Source: Lysobacter panacisoli
GTDB taxonomy: Bacteria > Pseudomonadota > Gammaproteobacteria > Xanthomonadales > Xanthomonadaceae
Reading direction: 5' to 3'
Assembly: GCF_009765165.1 (NCBI RefSeq)
Contig: NZ_VLNU01000001.1
Span: 310,001-374,000, forward strand
Length of the DNA stretch: 64,000 nucleotides
Every line of letters begins with the position of its first letter. Positions within the stretch are counted from its first letter, which is position 1. Under the pieces are notes generated by a model. That model worked only from the letters and a program-made list of their open reading frames with translations. It was not told the DNA's origin and ran no database searches. Positions 24,337 to 34,066 of the stretch are shown here, piece after piece. The translations under genes were made by a program, and so were the position numbers.

Positions 24337-24978
24337 TCACAACGCCCGATGAACCGCCTCGCCGAAGAACGCGGTGTGGTGGCTGCAGTCGTTGAGGCGA
24401 ACGACTTCCAGGTGATCGACGTCGGCGCCTTCGAGCAGGTTGATCGTGGTCGGCGCCTGGCGGAAGGTCCACAGCTTCGCCAGCGGGATGCCGAGGATGC
24501 GGCACAGCAGCACGCGGTTGACGGCGTCGTGCGCGACCACCAGCAGCGTGTCGTCGTCGCCGAGTCCTTCAGTCGCGCGCGCGAACGCGGGCCAGGCGCG
24601 GTCGAACACGTGCTGCAGCGATTCGCCTTCGGGCATCAGCACTTCGTGCGGCGTGTCGCGCCACGCCTTGAGGCGTTCGCCGTCGCGCTCGCGGATCTCG
24701 CTGGCGAGCAGGCCTTCCCAGGTGCCGTGTGCGATTTCCATCAATCCCGGGTCCAGCGTCAGCGGCAGGTCGCGTTCGCCGAGTGCGAATTCGGCGGTCT
24801 GGCGCGCGCGGCCCAGCGGCGAGGCGACGGCGCGGGTAATCGGCACCTCGCGCAGGCGTTCGCCCAGCGCGCGTGCCTGCGAGATGCCGACCGGCGAAAG
24901 CGGAATGTCTTCCTGTCCCTGGTAGCGGCCTTCAGCGTTCCAGGGCGTTTCGCCGTGACGGGCAAGCAGGATGCGCAT
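24337..24978 (-). CDS. Histidine phosphatase family protein
   Basis: 213 residues. The N-terminal RHG motif LLARHGETPWNAEGRYQGQE and the second catalytic His in VVAHDAVNRVLLCRIL identify the phosphoglycerate-mutase-like histidine phosphatase family; MEIAHGTWEGLLASEI holds the conserved Glu region. Relatives include cobalamin CobC phosphatases and broad-specificity phosphatases; the substrate is unknown. Confidence 0.9.
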   Translation of the reverse strand: MRILLARHGETPWNAEGRYQGQEDIPLSPVGISQARALGERLREVPITRAVASPLGRARQTAEFALGERDLPLTLDPGLMEIAHGTWEGLLASEIRERDGERLKAWRDTPHEVLMPEGESLQHVFDRAWPAFARATEGLGDDDTLLVVAHDAVNRVLLCRILGIPLAKLWTFRQAPTTINLLEGADVDHLEVVRLNDCSHHTAFFGEAVHRAL

Positions 24979-25101
24979 GATCGTGGTGTGTGGGGATGGG
25001 CCCCGCAGCCTAGCAAATGCCGGGCCGCGGACAACCGTTGCACTGGCAACCGCCGTGGCGCTGCGGGACGATGCACGTCCACCCCACGAAGGAGCGTCGA
25101 G

Positions 25102-25500
25102 ATGGCACAGGTGAAGGGCGAGTTCGAAGTGAAGCGCACGCCTGAAGGCAGTTGCGATCTCGGCGATGGCGTGGCCGCCGGCCATTTCCGCTTCGACAAG
25201 CGCTTCAGTGGCGCGCTGGATGCGACCGGCGTGGTCCACATGATGGCGGTCGGCACCGAGGTGGAAGGCTCGGCCGCGTACGTCGCCCTCGAACGCATCA
25301 GCGGCACGCTCGACGGCCGCACCGGCGCGTTCTTCACCCAGCACAACGGCACGATGGACCGCGGCGCGCCGACGCTGTCGCTGACCGTGGTGCCCGATTC
25401 GGGCACGGGCGAACTGACCGGGCTGCGCGGTCGCATGGCCATCGACATCGTCGATGGCAAGCACTACTACACCCTCGACTACACGCTGGGCGAAGGCTGA
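25102..25500 (+). CDS. DUF3224 family protein
   Basis: 132 residues, soluble, beta-rich: GHFRFDKRFSGALDATGVVH, YVALERISGTLDGRTGAFF, then LTGLRGRMAIDIVDGKHYY. These match the DUF3224 pattern of alternating strands (allene-oxide-cyclase-like barrel), whose biochemical role is not established. AAGGAGC lies nine bases upstream of the ATG. Convergent with the broken DUF1254 gene. Confidence 0.82.
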   Translation: MAQVKGEFEVKRTPEGSCDLGDGVAAGHFRFDKRFSGALDATGVVHMMAVGTEVEGSAAYVALERISGTLDGRTGAFFTQHNGTMDRGAPTLSLTVVPDSGTGELTGLRGRMAIDIVDGKHYYTLDYTLGEG

Positions 25501-25507
25501 CGCCGGC

Positions 25508-27027
25508 TCAGGACGACGTCACCTTGACCGCCGGCGGCGACCACGCACCGTCCAGGATCGCCTGGTCCGGCCAGTACGTGCGCACGTACAGAGAGAACTC
25601 CGCGTTCTTCGGCGACGGCAGCCAGTTGGCGCGCTGCGCCGGATCGGTCGGCGCGTCGGGCTGCACGTAGATCGTCAGCGTGCCGTCGGGATTGGGCTGG
25701 AGATCCTTGTTCTTGGTGCCGACCGAATATCGGTTGATCGCATTGGGCGAGAAGAAATGCTGCGCGTCGTACAGCGTCAGCGACCAGAAGCCCTTCACCG
25801 GCGGGCCACCCTTGTCGAAAGTGACGGTGTAGCGCTTTCCACCGTTGAGCCGCGCGCCGGTTTCGTCGAGGTCCTGGTAGAAGTACGTGGCCTCGTTGGG
25901 CTTGTTGACGAAGATGTTCGACTTCGCCACGGCGGTACGCGTGAAGTAATCCGTGCCGAACTGCGCGCCGTTGCGCACCGTCGTCCAGTTGTGCGACAGC
26001 GGCACGCCGAAATTGCGGAACTGCAACAGCGGCGCGATCAGCTCCTGCTCGGTCTTCGCCGCCTCGTCGATCGCCGCGGCCTTGAGTGCCGGATCTTTCT
26101 GCAGCGCCGCCACCAGCGCGAGTGCCTGCGCGTAGCGTGATTCCTCGCCGGGCAGCGGCTTCGCGTCCTTCAACACAACGGGAAGCTCGTCGAAGAACTT
26201 CGCCGGATCGACCTTCGGCGCTTCACCTGCGCCGGTGGGTCTGGGCGGTTCGGGGAACGTCGGCGAAGCGCTCCAGTCGCGCTGCTTTGTCTTTCCGTCG
26301 AACTCCGACAGCGGATACATGTCGATCTGCGCGACCAGTGGCTGCACTGCCGCGCGATCCTCGGGCGTGTCGAGCAGCGCGACACGCGGAATCACGTAAC
26401 CGGTGTTCGCGCTCGCGCGGAACACCTGCGTGATGCCCTGCGGGACCTCGCCTTTCCAGTCGGGACCGGCGAACAGATAGAAGCCCGGCTTCGTGCCGTA
26501 CATCTTGCCGAGGTTGACGAAGCTGTCGGTGCGCGAATCGACCACCTGGTACACCCAGAAACGATCGCCGAAGTCCGGCACCTGGATCACCACCGGCGAG
26601 ACATCGAGCGCGAGCGGCCCGCCGCCGTAAACGACGTCCTGGTTCGGACACGCGACTTCACGCTCGGACGGCGCCACGTAATCGGTGAGCATGCTCAAGC
26701 GGTTTGGTGGCGCGGCGGGGAGCACGCCGCCGAGCAGACCCGGCCCGGGCAGATCCTTGAAGCCAAGCCGGCGGTTGTAGACGTTGACATAGGCCATGCC
26801 CAGAAATACACGTCGCGCGCGACCATGCGCACGTACGGCTCGGTGAGGCGCGTGCCTTCGACCGGACCTGGGACCGTTGCAGCGACCGGCGCGGCGGTGA
26901 CCGGCAACGACTCGCTCGCGACGGGCGCGCTTGGCGTCTCCGCACGCGGTGCTTCCTGTGGCGCGCGACTGCAGGCCGCAGCCAGCAAGGTCAATGTCAG
27001 GCAGGACAGAACCTGGAATCGCGACAT
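25508..27027 (-). pseudogene. DUF1254/DUF1214-type lipoprotein gene interrupted by a frameshift
   Basis: The N-terminal frame (27027 downward) starts MSRFQVLSCLTLTLLAAACS, a lipoprotein signal, runs into DVYFWAWPM and then loses the family. The C-terminal frame (from 26797) starts MAYVNVYNRRLGF and carries the rest of the family (VAPSEREVACPNQDVVYGGG, KGFWSLTLYDAQHFFSP). A family member would read through as YFWAWP-(x)-VNVYNRR, so one base appears missing near 26790-26800. A programmed shift is unlikely since no slippery site is seen. It could be a real pseudogene or a sequencing error. Confidence 0.82.
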
Positions 27028-27485
27028 GACACCGACCTCCTTGGCTGAAGACGCAAGGATCGAGTGGATACGTGAACGCGTGGTGAAACGTAGGCCACCA
27101 GAATGACCACGCGCGACTCAGGGTGATCCGCGCCGGACTTCCGGCGTCGCCGGCTCCGGTTTCGCCACTTCTTCAAGGCGGCGCGACCGGATCTCCGGGC
27201 CCGTGCTGCCCTCCGCGCCCCGCGACCCTACGTAGCGCGCCTCGCGAACCCGAATTTGCCGATTGCGGTCGTTCGTGACGGGAAAGTGTGAACTGCATCA
27301 AGAAAGTCGATCTCCCGACGATAACGTCGACGAGTGAGGTGTTCTCACCCCGCGAAACGCCCGGTTTCGCAGTGGCACACGCATTGCACGACAGCCGCCG
27401 CAACGCATCGCCGTTGTCGATCCGGCTGTGCACGCGTGCGCCCGCTCGTCTTGTCTTTATCGCAGCGGTGGGGAGCCGCATCCGA
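27028..27485. other. Intergenic region between the broken lipoprotein gene and the autotransporter
   Basis: About 460 bp without a supported gene. The autotransporter frame is open upstream to 27288, but the codons there do not look like protein, and the ESPR-type start at 27486 is preferred. Small dyads such as CGACGATAACGTCG and GGTGTTCTCACC are present; no confident promoter was identified. Confidence 0.5.
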
Positions 27486-30400
27486 ATGAATCATGTTTTT
27501 AGCGTCGTCTGGAACCGTGCCCTGAACCAGTGGGTGGTGGCCTCCGAACTGTGCCGCGCCCGCACCAAGAGCGCGCGTTCCGTCATCGCCGCTCCGTCCG
27601 CCGCGTTCTCGCGCCTTGGCGCTGGCGTCATGCTGGCCGTGCTCGGGCTGACGACGGCGCAGGCGCACACCATCTCCATCGGCTACGAAAACTCTGGCGA
27701 CCGCGCCCTCACCTTCTGGTACGGCACCTACCACGCGCACAGCGAAACCACGTACACCGAAGGTTCGCTGCGCCTGCAGGGTCCGAACGGCCTCGACACC
27801 ACGCTGCCGTTCGCGCTGCTGACCGACAACAAGCCGACCGGCCTGGTCGACGGCGACACCAACTTCTACAACAACGGCCACGGCGCGCTGGGCGGGATCA
27901 ACCTCGACCCGCGCGGCGAGCCCGCCAACTGGCAGGGCCTGCAGTTCACCAACCTGTTCGCCGGCACCTACACCTTCACCTACGTGCCGATCGCCAACCC
28001 GACCCAGGTGTGGGCGCCGGAAAGCCCGGTGATCCTGAGCAGTTCGGTCACCATCATCACCGCCGACCTGAGCACCGCGCCGCGCATCGAAGCCGGCCAG
28101 GTCGTCAACGAAACGCAGGTCGGCGACCCGCTGCTGTTCGACGGCGGCACGCTGCGCATCGATCAGGACACCGTGCTCCCGCAGGTGGTCAGCCTGACCA
28201 ACAAGGGCGGCACGCTCGACACCAACGGCCATGAGCTCACGCTCAACGGCGACATCGACGGCCGCGGCGACATGATCAAGGACGGCGACGGCACGCTGTT
28301 CATCCGTGGCGACAACACCAACACCGGCAACCTCGTCATCAACGAAGGCATCGTCAACGTCGTTGCCGACAGCAATCTCGGTGCGCCGGACTCGGACGTG
28401 ATCTTCAACGGCGGCACGCTGCAGTGGGGCGCACAGTTCGACCTTGGCAACGCGCGCGACATCGTGCTCGACGCTGGCGGCGGCACGCTCGACACGCAGG
28501 CGAACGACACCCGCATCGACCAGGCGATCACCGGCACCGGCGACCTGACCAAGACCGGCACCGGCACGCTGGAATTCGGCGGCGCCAACACCTACACCGG
28601 CGACACCACGATCGACGAAGGCACGCTCGCCCTGACCGGCAACGGTTCGCTGGCGAATTCCAGCCAGGTCGTCGTTGGCAGCGGCGCGACGCTGGACGTG
28701 TCCGGCGGAAACACCGACGCAGCGATCGCCTCGCTCGGCGGCAACGGCGGCATCGTGCTGGGCAACCACGATCTGGTGATCGGCAACGGCCACGGCGACT
28801 TCGGCGGCACCATCGACGGCAACGGCGGTGTGCAGATCGTCGGCGGCACGCAGGCGCTGACCGGCAACAACACGTTCGACGGCGACCTCGTCGTCGGCGA
28901 CAACGCCACGCTCGTCACCGGCGACGACGCCAGCCTCGGCCAGGGCACACTGGTGCTGGGCGACAACGCGACGCTCGTCGCGAACGGTTCGCTCAACACC
29001 GACAACGCGATCCGCACCGACGGCGCGGCGATCATCGACAGCGCCGGCCACGACGTGCAGCTCGGCGGCGACATCGGCGGCAACGGCGGTCTGACCAAGA
29101 CCGGCGAAGGCACGCTGGTGCTGTCCGGCCAGAATGGCTTCGACGGCGACCTCGTGATCGACAACGGCACCGTGCAGGTGTCGTCCGACGCGCAGGTCGG
29201 CAACGGTTCGGTGGTGATCGACAACGACGGCCGCCTGCAGGCAGGCGCGGACCTGTCGATCGACAACGGCGTGGTGCTGCTCAGCTCCGACGCCACCGTC
29301 GACACCGACGCACACGAGGTCACGCTCGACGGCGGCGTCACCGGCGCGGGCACGCTCAACAAGAGCGGCACCGGCACGCTGGTGCTCGACGGCACCAACA
29401 CCTTCGGCGGCGGCCTCGACATCGACGCCGGCACCGTGCGCGCGAACACGGGCGATGCCCTGGGCACGGGCACGATCCACATCGGCGACGGCAGCCTGCA
29501 GGCCGGCGGCGACCTCGTCATCGGCAACGATCTCGTGCTGGCCCACGCCGGTTCGACCATCGACACCGGCACGCACGACGTCGCGTTCGACGGCACGATC
29601 GGCGGCAACGGCGGCCTGACCAAGACCGGCAGCGGTACGCTCGAACTGAACGGCACCGGTTCGTACGCGGGCGACACCACCATCGACGACGGCACGCTCG
29701 CGCTGTCGGGCGATGCCGTGCTCGGCAACGGTGCGGTAATCAACCACGGTACGCTCGACATCTCCGCCGCCAACAACGGCGCGAACATCGTCTCGCTCAC
29801 CGGCGACGGCGAGGTCGCGCTCGGCGGCAACGACCTGACCCTGTCCAACGCCAGCGGCAGTTTCGACGGCCACATCGACGGCACCGGCTCGGTGATCGTC
29901 ACCGGCGGCACGCAGGCCCTGACCGGCGACAACGGCTTCAGCGGCGGCCTCGTCGTCGCTGGCGGCACCGTGCAGGTGTCCAGCGACGCCAGCCTCGGCA
30001 CCGGCACGGTCAGCATCGGCAACGGCGTGCTGCAGACCATCGGCGGGTTCACCAGCGACAACGATTTCGCGCTGACCTCGACCGTCGCCACGATCGACAC
30101 CGACGGCCACGACGTCACCTTCAACGGCAACCTCTCCGGCAACGGAAGCCTCAACAAGGTCGGCGACGGCACGCTCACCCTGCGCGGCGAGAACAGCCAG
30201 GACGGCCTCAACGTCCGCGGCGGCACGGTGGAGTTCGCCTCCGACGCCTCGCTCGGCCGCGACGGCAGCGTGGTCACCATCGCCGACAACACCACGCTGC
30301 GTTCGCTCGACTCGATGACGATCACCCACGAGATCTTCGTCGACAACACGCGCTCGGCGGTGTTCGACACCAACGGCCACGACATCGTCGTCGCCGGCGA

Positions 30401-32363
30401 CATCGGCGGCTCGGGCATCGTGCAGAAGCTCGGCGGCGGCGTGCTGACCCTCTCGGGCAAGAACAGCCAGGTGCTGATGCAGGTGCAGGGCGGCTCGATC
30501 GCGGTGACCTCGCAGGAAGCCGCAGGCGCGATCGGTGGCGACATCTACATCGGACAGGACGGCAACTTCACCGCGCTGTCGGCCATGAACGTCACCCAGA
30601 ACGTCCACGTCACGGGCGACAACGCGCGCTTCGAAACGCGCGGCGCCAACGTCATGCTGACCGGCACGCTCGACGGCAGCCACTGCCTGATCAAGGCCGG
30701 CAACGGCCGCCTCGACATGCGCAGCAACGGTTCCAACGCCATCGGTGCGTGCATCGAAGAAGGCGAGCTCGCCTTCAACAGCACCTTCGGCGGCAACGTG
30801 TGGGTGTATGCGGACGGCACCGCGAGCGGCTCGGGCCGCATCGACGGCGCGATGGACGTGCGCGGCGTGCTCGCCCCGGGCAATTCGCCGGGTGTGCTTG
30901 TGGTGAACGGCGATGTCGTGCAGCACGCGGGCAGCGTGTTCGTGGCCGACATCGACGGTCGCACCGCCGGCAACGGCGCGGGCCACCACGACCAGCTGCG
31001 CCTGGTCGGCGCGGACAGCGTGTACACGGCGGGCGGCGAACTGCAGCCGCTGCTGCGCGGCATCGCCGGTGCGGCGACCAACACCTTCGTTCCGGACGTG
31101 GGCGACAGCTTCGTGCTCGTCCAGGCCGAAGGCGGCGTGACCGGTTCGTATGCGAGCCTCACGCAGCCGCAGGTCGGCCTCGCCGCGAACACGCGTTTCG
31201 ACGTGCGCTACGACGCGAATGCGGTCGTGCTGACCGTGACGCCGAACCTCTATGCCAACGCCATGACGACGCGCAACAGCGCCGCCGTCGGCGCCTCGAT
31301 CGACGCGCTGCGCGCTGCGTCCGGTGTGCGTCGCAACGACGACGCCGGCCGCCTGCAGTCGAGCCTGATGGGCATGACGGTCGCGCAGATGGCGTCGGCG
31401 TTCGAGCAGATCGACGGTGAGTTCCACGCCACCACGCGTGGTGTGCTGGCCGACGATGCGCGTCGCGTTCGCGATGCCGCGCTGGATCGCATGCGCGGCG
31501 GTCGTTCGCCGGTCGCCGACGGCGAAGACGCCGGCGACGCGGTGTGGGGCCAGGTGCTCGCCTCGGGCGGTTCGCTCGACAGCGACGGCAACGCCGGCGC
31601 CGCTGACTACAACGGCAGTGGCCTGCTGCTCGGCGCCGAACATCGCTTCGGCAACGGCTGGCAGCTCGGCGTGATGGGCGGCAGCGAACGCACCGACATG
31701 GAAGTCGCCTCGCGTGCGTCCAGCGGCGATGCCGACACGCTGCATCTGGGCCTGTACGCCGACCGCAGCTGGGGCGCGTTCGACCTGCGCGCCGGCGTGG
31801 GCGTGGCCGAGCATTCCATCGACAGCGCACGCGTGGTCGCCCTGCCGGGCCTGAGCCAGCGCCTCATCGCCGATTACGACGCGCAGACGCGCCAGGTCTA
31901 CGTCGAAGGCGGCTACACCATCGAAGGTCTGAAGGGCTCGCTCCAGCCGTACGTGCAATACGCCCGCGTCGAAACCGAGAACGATGCGTTCTCCGAAACC
32001 GGCGGCAGCCTCGCGCTGGACGTAGCGAGCGACACCACCGCCCTCGACGTGTCGACCGTCGGCGTGCGCGGCGAGCTTTCGCTGACCAGCGAAGGCACCG
32101 CCAATGGCTGGTTCAACCTGCGCGGCGGCCTGGGCTGGCGCCACGTCTCGGGCGACCTGGCCTCCACCACGCGCATGGGCTGGAACGGCGGCGCCGACTT
32201 CAGCGTCGACGGCACCCCGCTGGCGAAGGATGCAGCCGTGGTCGAGCTCGGCGTCGCCGCATGGCTGAGCAAGCGCACGCTGCTGGAACTGGGCTATGAA
32301 GGCCAGTACGCCGACGAAGGCCGCGACCACCAGGCCACCGCACGCCTGTCGATCCGCTTCTGA
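27486..32363 (+). CDS. Large type Va autotransporter with PATR-type passenger repeats
   Basis: 1625 residues. The start MNHVFSVVWNRALNQWVVAS followed by a long hydrophobic stretch is an extended signal peptide (ESPR) typical of type V secretion. A ~200-residue N-terminal domain (AHTISIGYENSGDRALTFWY) precedes a long beta-helix passenger with repeated GTLxKTGxGTLxLxGxNTYxGDT-type PATR units. The C-terminal ~280 residues form the autotransporter barrel (AVWGQVLASGGSLDSDGNA ... TARLSIRF) ending in Phe. Two cysteines lie close together in the distal passenger (HCLIKAG ... IGACIEE). Surface adhesin-like function is inferred; no protease triad was seen. Confidence 0.92.
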   Translation: MNHVFSVVWNRALNQWVVASELCRARTKSARSVIAAPSAAFSRLGAGVMLAVLGLTTAQAHTISIGYENSGDRALTFWYGTYHAHSETTYTEGSLRLQGPNGLDTTLPFALLTDNKPTGLVDGDTNFYNNGHGALGGINLDPRGEPANWQGLQFTNLFAGTYTFTYVPIANPTQVWAPESPVILSSSVTIITADLSTAPRIEAGQVVNETQVGDPLLFDGGTLRIDQDTVLPQVVSLTNKGGTLDTNGHELTLNGDIDGRGDMIKDGDGTLFIRGDNTNTGNLVINEGIVNVVADSNLGAPDSDVIFNGGTLQWGAQFDLGNARDIVLDAGGGTLDTQANDTRIDQAITGTGDLTKTGTGTLEFGGANTYTGDTTIDEGTLALTGNGSLANSSQVVVGSGATLDVSGGNTDAAIASLGGNGGIVLGNHDLVIGNGHGDFGGTIDGNGGVQIVGGTQALTGNNTFDGDLVVGDNATLVTGDDASLGQGTLVLGDNATLVANGSLNTDNAIRTDGAAIIDSAGHDVQLGGDIGGNGGLTKTGEGTLVLSGQNGFDGDLVIDNGTVQVSSDAQVGNGSVVIDNDGRLQAGADLSIDNGVVLLSSDATVDTDAHEVTLDGGVTGAGTLNKSGTGTLVLDGTNTFGGGLDIDAGTVRANTGDALGTGTIHIGDGSLQAGGDLVIGNDLVLAHAGSTIDTGTHDVAFDGTIGGNGGLTKTGSGTLELNGTGSYAGDTTIDDGTLALSGDAVLGNGAVINHGTLDISAANNGANIVSLTGDGEVALGGNDLTLSNASGSFDGHIDGTGSVIVTGGTQALTGDNGFSGGLVVAGGTVQVSSDASLGTGTVSIGNGVLQTIGGFTSDNDFALTSTVATIDTDGHDVTFNGNLSGNGSLNKVGDGTLTLRGENSQDGLNVRGGTVEFASDASLGRDGSVVTIADNTTLRSLDSMTITHEIFVDNTRSAVFDTNGHDIVVAGDIGGSGIVQKLGGGVLTLSGKNSQVLMQVQGGSIAVTSQEAAGAIGGDIYIGQDGNFTALSAMNVTQNVHVTGDNARFETRGANVMLTGTLDGSHCLIKAGNGRLDMRSNGSNAIGACIEEGELAFNSTFGGNVWVYADGTASGSGRIDGAMDVRGVLAPGNSPGVLVVNGDVVQHAGSVFVADIDGRTAGNGAGHHDQLRLVGADSVYTAGGELQPLLRGIAGAATNTFVPDVGDSFVLVQAEGGVTGSYASLTQPQVGLAANTRFDVRYDANAVVLTVTPNLYANAMTTRNSAAVGASIDALRAASGVRRNDDAGRLQSSLMGMTVAQMASAFEQIDGEFHATTRGVLADDARRVRDAALDRMRGGRSPVADGEDAGDAVWGQVLASGGSLDSDGNAGAADYNGSGLLLGAEHRFGNGWQLGVMGGSERTDMEVASRASSGDADTLHLGLYADRSWGAFDLRAGVGVAEHSIDSARVVALPGLSQRLIADYDAQTRQVYVEGGYTIEGLKGSLQPYVQYARVETENDAFSETGGSLALDVASDTTALDVSTVGVRGELSLTSEGTANGWFNLRGGLGWRHVSGDLASTTRMGWNGGADFSVDGTPLAKDAAVVELGVAAWLSKRTLLELGYEGQYADEGRDHQATARLSIRF

Positions 32364-32390
32364 CCACGGCGGCGCGAAAGCAACGGGAAC

Positions 32391-32419
32391 GAGGGCGGCG
32401 CAAGCCGCCCTCTTCTTTT
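32391..32419 (+). terminator. Terminator of the autotransporter gene
   Basis: GAGGGCGGCG-CAAG-CCGCCCTC followed by TTCTTTTG, 27 bp after the stop codon. Confidence 0.85.
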
Positions 32420-32556
32420 GTGGCGACTCTCCGAACCGCCCGCTTGTGACCGCCCCGGCCCGCGGCTAAGCTCGCGCCGATCGGGGAACCCTTACGGCCT
32501 GCACGCGCATCGAGCACGCGGCCGGGATCGAACAACGGACTGACACAGGGGACGTC

Positions 32557-32979
32557 ATGAGCACCGTACTTTGGGCGAATGTCTTGCGGGACGGCGTCGT
32601 CCGTTCCGAAGAGCAGGATCGCGGCGCGCTGTACAAGCACGCGGACAAGCTGGACGCCATCGCGAAGAAGCTCGGCCTGCCGTCGTTCCTGTCGATCTGC
32701 GACAGCACCGACGCGCGCTACAACGTCGACGAAGACCTCGAGTTGCCCGAAGGCATGGAATCCACCAACGAGGTCATGGCGGTGTCCGGCGCGTGGCTCG
32801 CGCGCACCGACGCGCTGTCGTTGCTCGAAGGCCTGCTCACACACATCCGCGCGGAGAAGACGCGCTTCGGCCTGCTCTCCAACCAGCACGATGCAGTCGT
32901 CGAGGAACTGGACGGCGTTCTCGGATTCCTGCGCGGCGAAAGCGGCGCGGAGAAGTTCAACTTCGCCATCGTGATGTGA
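32557..32979 (+). CDS. Uncharacterised protein, 140 aa
   Basis: Not recognised. Soluble and acidic, starting MSTVLWANVLRDGVVRSEEQ. Segments such as LDAIAKKLGLPSFLSICD and LLEGLLTHIRAEKTRFGLLS look helical. A GGGGACGTC precedes the ATG. Six bases separate it from the next small gene, so they are probably co-transcribed and functionally linked. Confidence 0.72.
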   Translation: MSTVLWANVLRDGVVRSEEQDRGALYKHADKLDAIAKKLGLPSFLSICDSTDARYNVDEDLELPEGMESTNEVMAVSGAWLARTDALSLLEGLLTHIRAEKTRFGLLSNQHDAVVEELDGVLGFLRGESGAEKFNFAIVM

Positions 32980-32984
32980 CCCGC

Positions 32985-33302
32985 ATGCGCGTGCACGTTT
33001 CCGTCGCCGACGGCGATGCCGGAGAATGGCTCAACGTGGTCGCCGTCGCGGGCGTCGAACAGGCATCGTTCGGCATCGCACTGATCCGCTACGACGCGGA
33101 ATTCGCACTGCACAACGGCGAAGCGATGCGAGTCGCGGGCACTTTCGATCCACTGCATCACGGCGTGAACATCGATCTGTTCTCTGGCGAACGCCATGTC
33201 GCGAATCTGGGCGGATTCAAGTCGCCCACCGACGGATACGATCCCTCGCTCATCGTCCTCACGCCGGGCGGGAACTACCTGCAGGTGATGGTGGGCGCGT
33301 AG
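32985..33302 (+). CDS. Uncharacterised protein, 105 aa
   Basis: Not recognised. MRVHVSVADGDAGEWLNVVA starts a beta-rich soluble chain (YDAEFALHNGEAMRVAGTFD, HGVNIDLFSGERHVANLGGF). No signal peptide. It follows the 140-aa gene closely and likely forms a two-gene unit with it. Confidence 0.65.
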   Translation: MRVHVSVADGDAGEWLNVVAVAGVEQASFGIALIRYDAEFALHNGEAMRVAGTFDPLHHGVNIDLFSGERHVANLGGFKSPTDGYDPSLIVLTPGGNYLQVMVGA

Positions 33303-33338
33303 GACGCGCCGCCCTGGGCGACGCGTCCGCGGACTCGA

Positions 33339-33764
33339 TCACGGCCCCGGGATCACCGCGGGCTTGCCGATGTCCTTGAGCATGAACACCACGAACTTCG
33401 CCGGGTGGGTCTTGCTGGCGTTGCGGCTGACGGCGTGCACGTCACCGGGCTTCTCGCTCCAGCTCTGGCCTGCGTTGAGCGTGACTTCCTGACCGCCCTG
33501 CACCGCCATCGTGACCGAACCTTCGATGACATAGACGAAGGCGTACGCGTCGTGGTGATGCAGCGGCGATTCGCCGCCCGGCGGATACGTGACGGTGAGG
33601 ATGTGCCCTTCCTTGCCCGGATACTCGGGCAACGGTTCGGTCAGGATCGGCTTGACGGTGGCCGTCGGCGCGGCGGCCTTCTGCGGGTGGTGCTGCTGGG
33701 CGTGGCCAGCGGTGGCGACCGCCAGCATCGCGACGGCCAGGCTCAGACGGTGGTGGATGCGCAT
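33339..33764 (-). CDS. Exported cupin-domain protein
   Basis: 141 residues with a signal peptide (MRIHHRLSLAVAMLAVATAG, HAQ cleavage) and a single cupin: motif 1 PLHHHDAYAFVYVIEGSVTM with the metal-binding His-His-His...Glu set, motif 2 SEKPGDVHAVSRNAS. A periplasmic metal-binding cupin; the substrate is unknown. Confidence 0.85.
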   Translation of the reverse strand: MRIHHRLSLAVAMLAVATAGHAQQHHPQKAAAPTATVKPILTEPLPEYPGKEGHILTVTYPPGGESPLHHHDAYAFVYVIEGSVTMAVQGGQEVTLNAGQSWSEKPGDVHAVSRNASKTHPAKFVVFMLKDIGKPAVIPGP

Positions 33765-34066
33765 GTTGAACTCCGATGTCTGCCGCTGGGCGGCGTGGGG
33801 GATGAAGGTGGGACCTTTGGCAGCTTCAGCCTAGGAACGGCGGCCCGGCGCGGCTAGCCATCCACATGGACGCTTGGTGTTGAGCGGTGCGCAACAAAGC
33901 GCGCGAGCGCGCGTTATGGGGCGGTGAAGGCGATCACGCGGTCGCTCGCGCATGATTCCGCGACACACGGAGGTGTCCGCCATTCCGATGGGCGGTCGCG
34001 TCCGATTCCGGGCCCGAACGGACAAGCGACGGCCTGCACGCTGGATGTACTCCCGGAGGAATCACC
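33765..34066. other. Intergenic region between cupin and acid phosphatase genes
   Basis: About 300 bp with divergent promoters expected. It holds a GC dyad (GCGCGCGAGCGCGCG near 33900) and, at the right end, the strong ribosome-binding site GGAGGAATCACC of the phosphatase gene. No gene is supported. Confidence 0.5.

Noticed and set aside
27345..32330. A 1661-codon open frame on the minus strand opposite the autotransporter
   Set aside because: It mirrors the autotransporter's repetitive, stop-poor GC-rich codons; the plus-strand product has a full leader, PATR repeats and barrel, while the antisense product has no recognisable domains.
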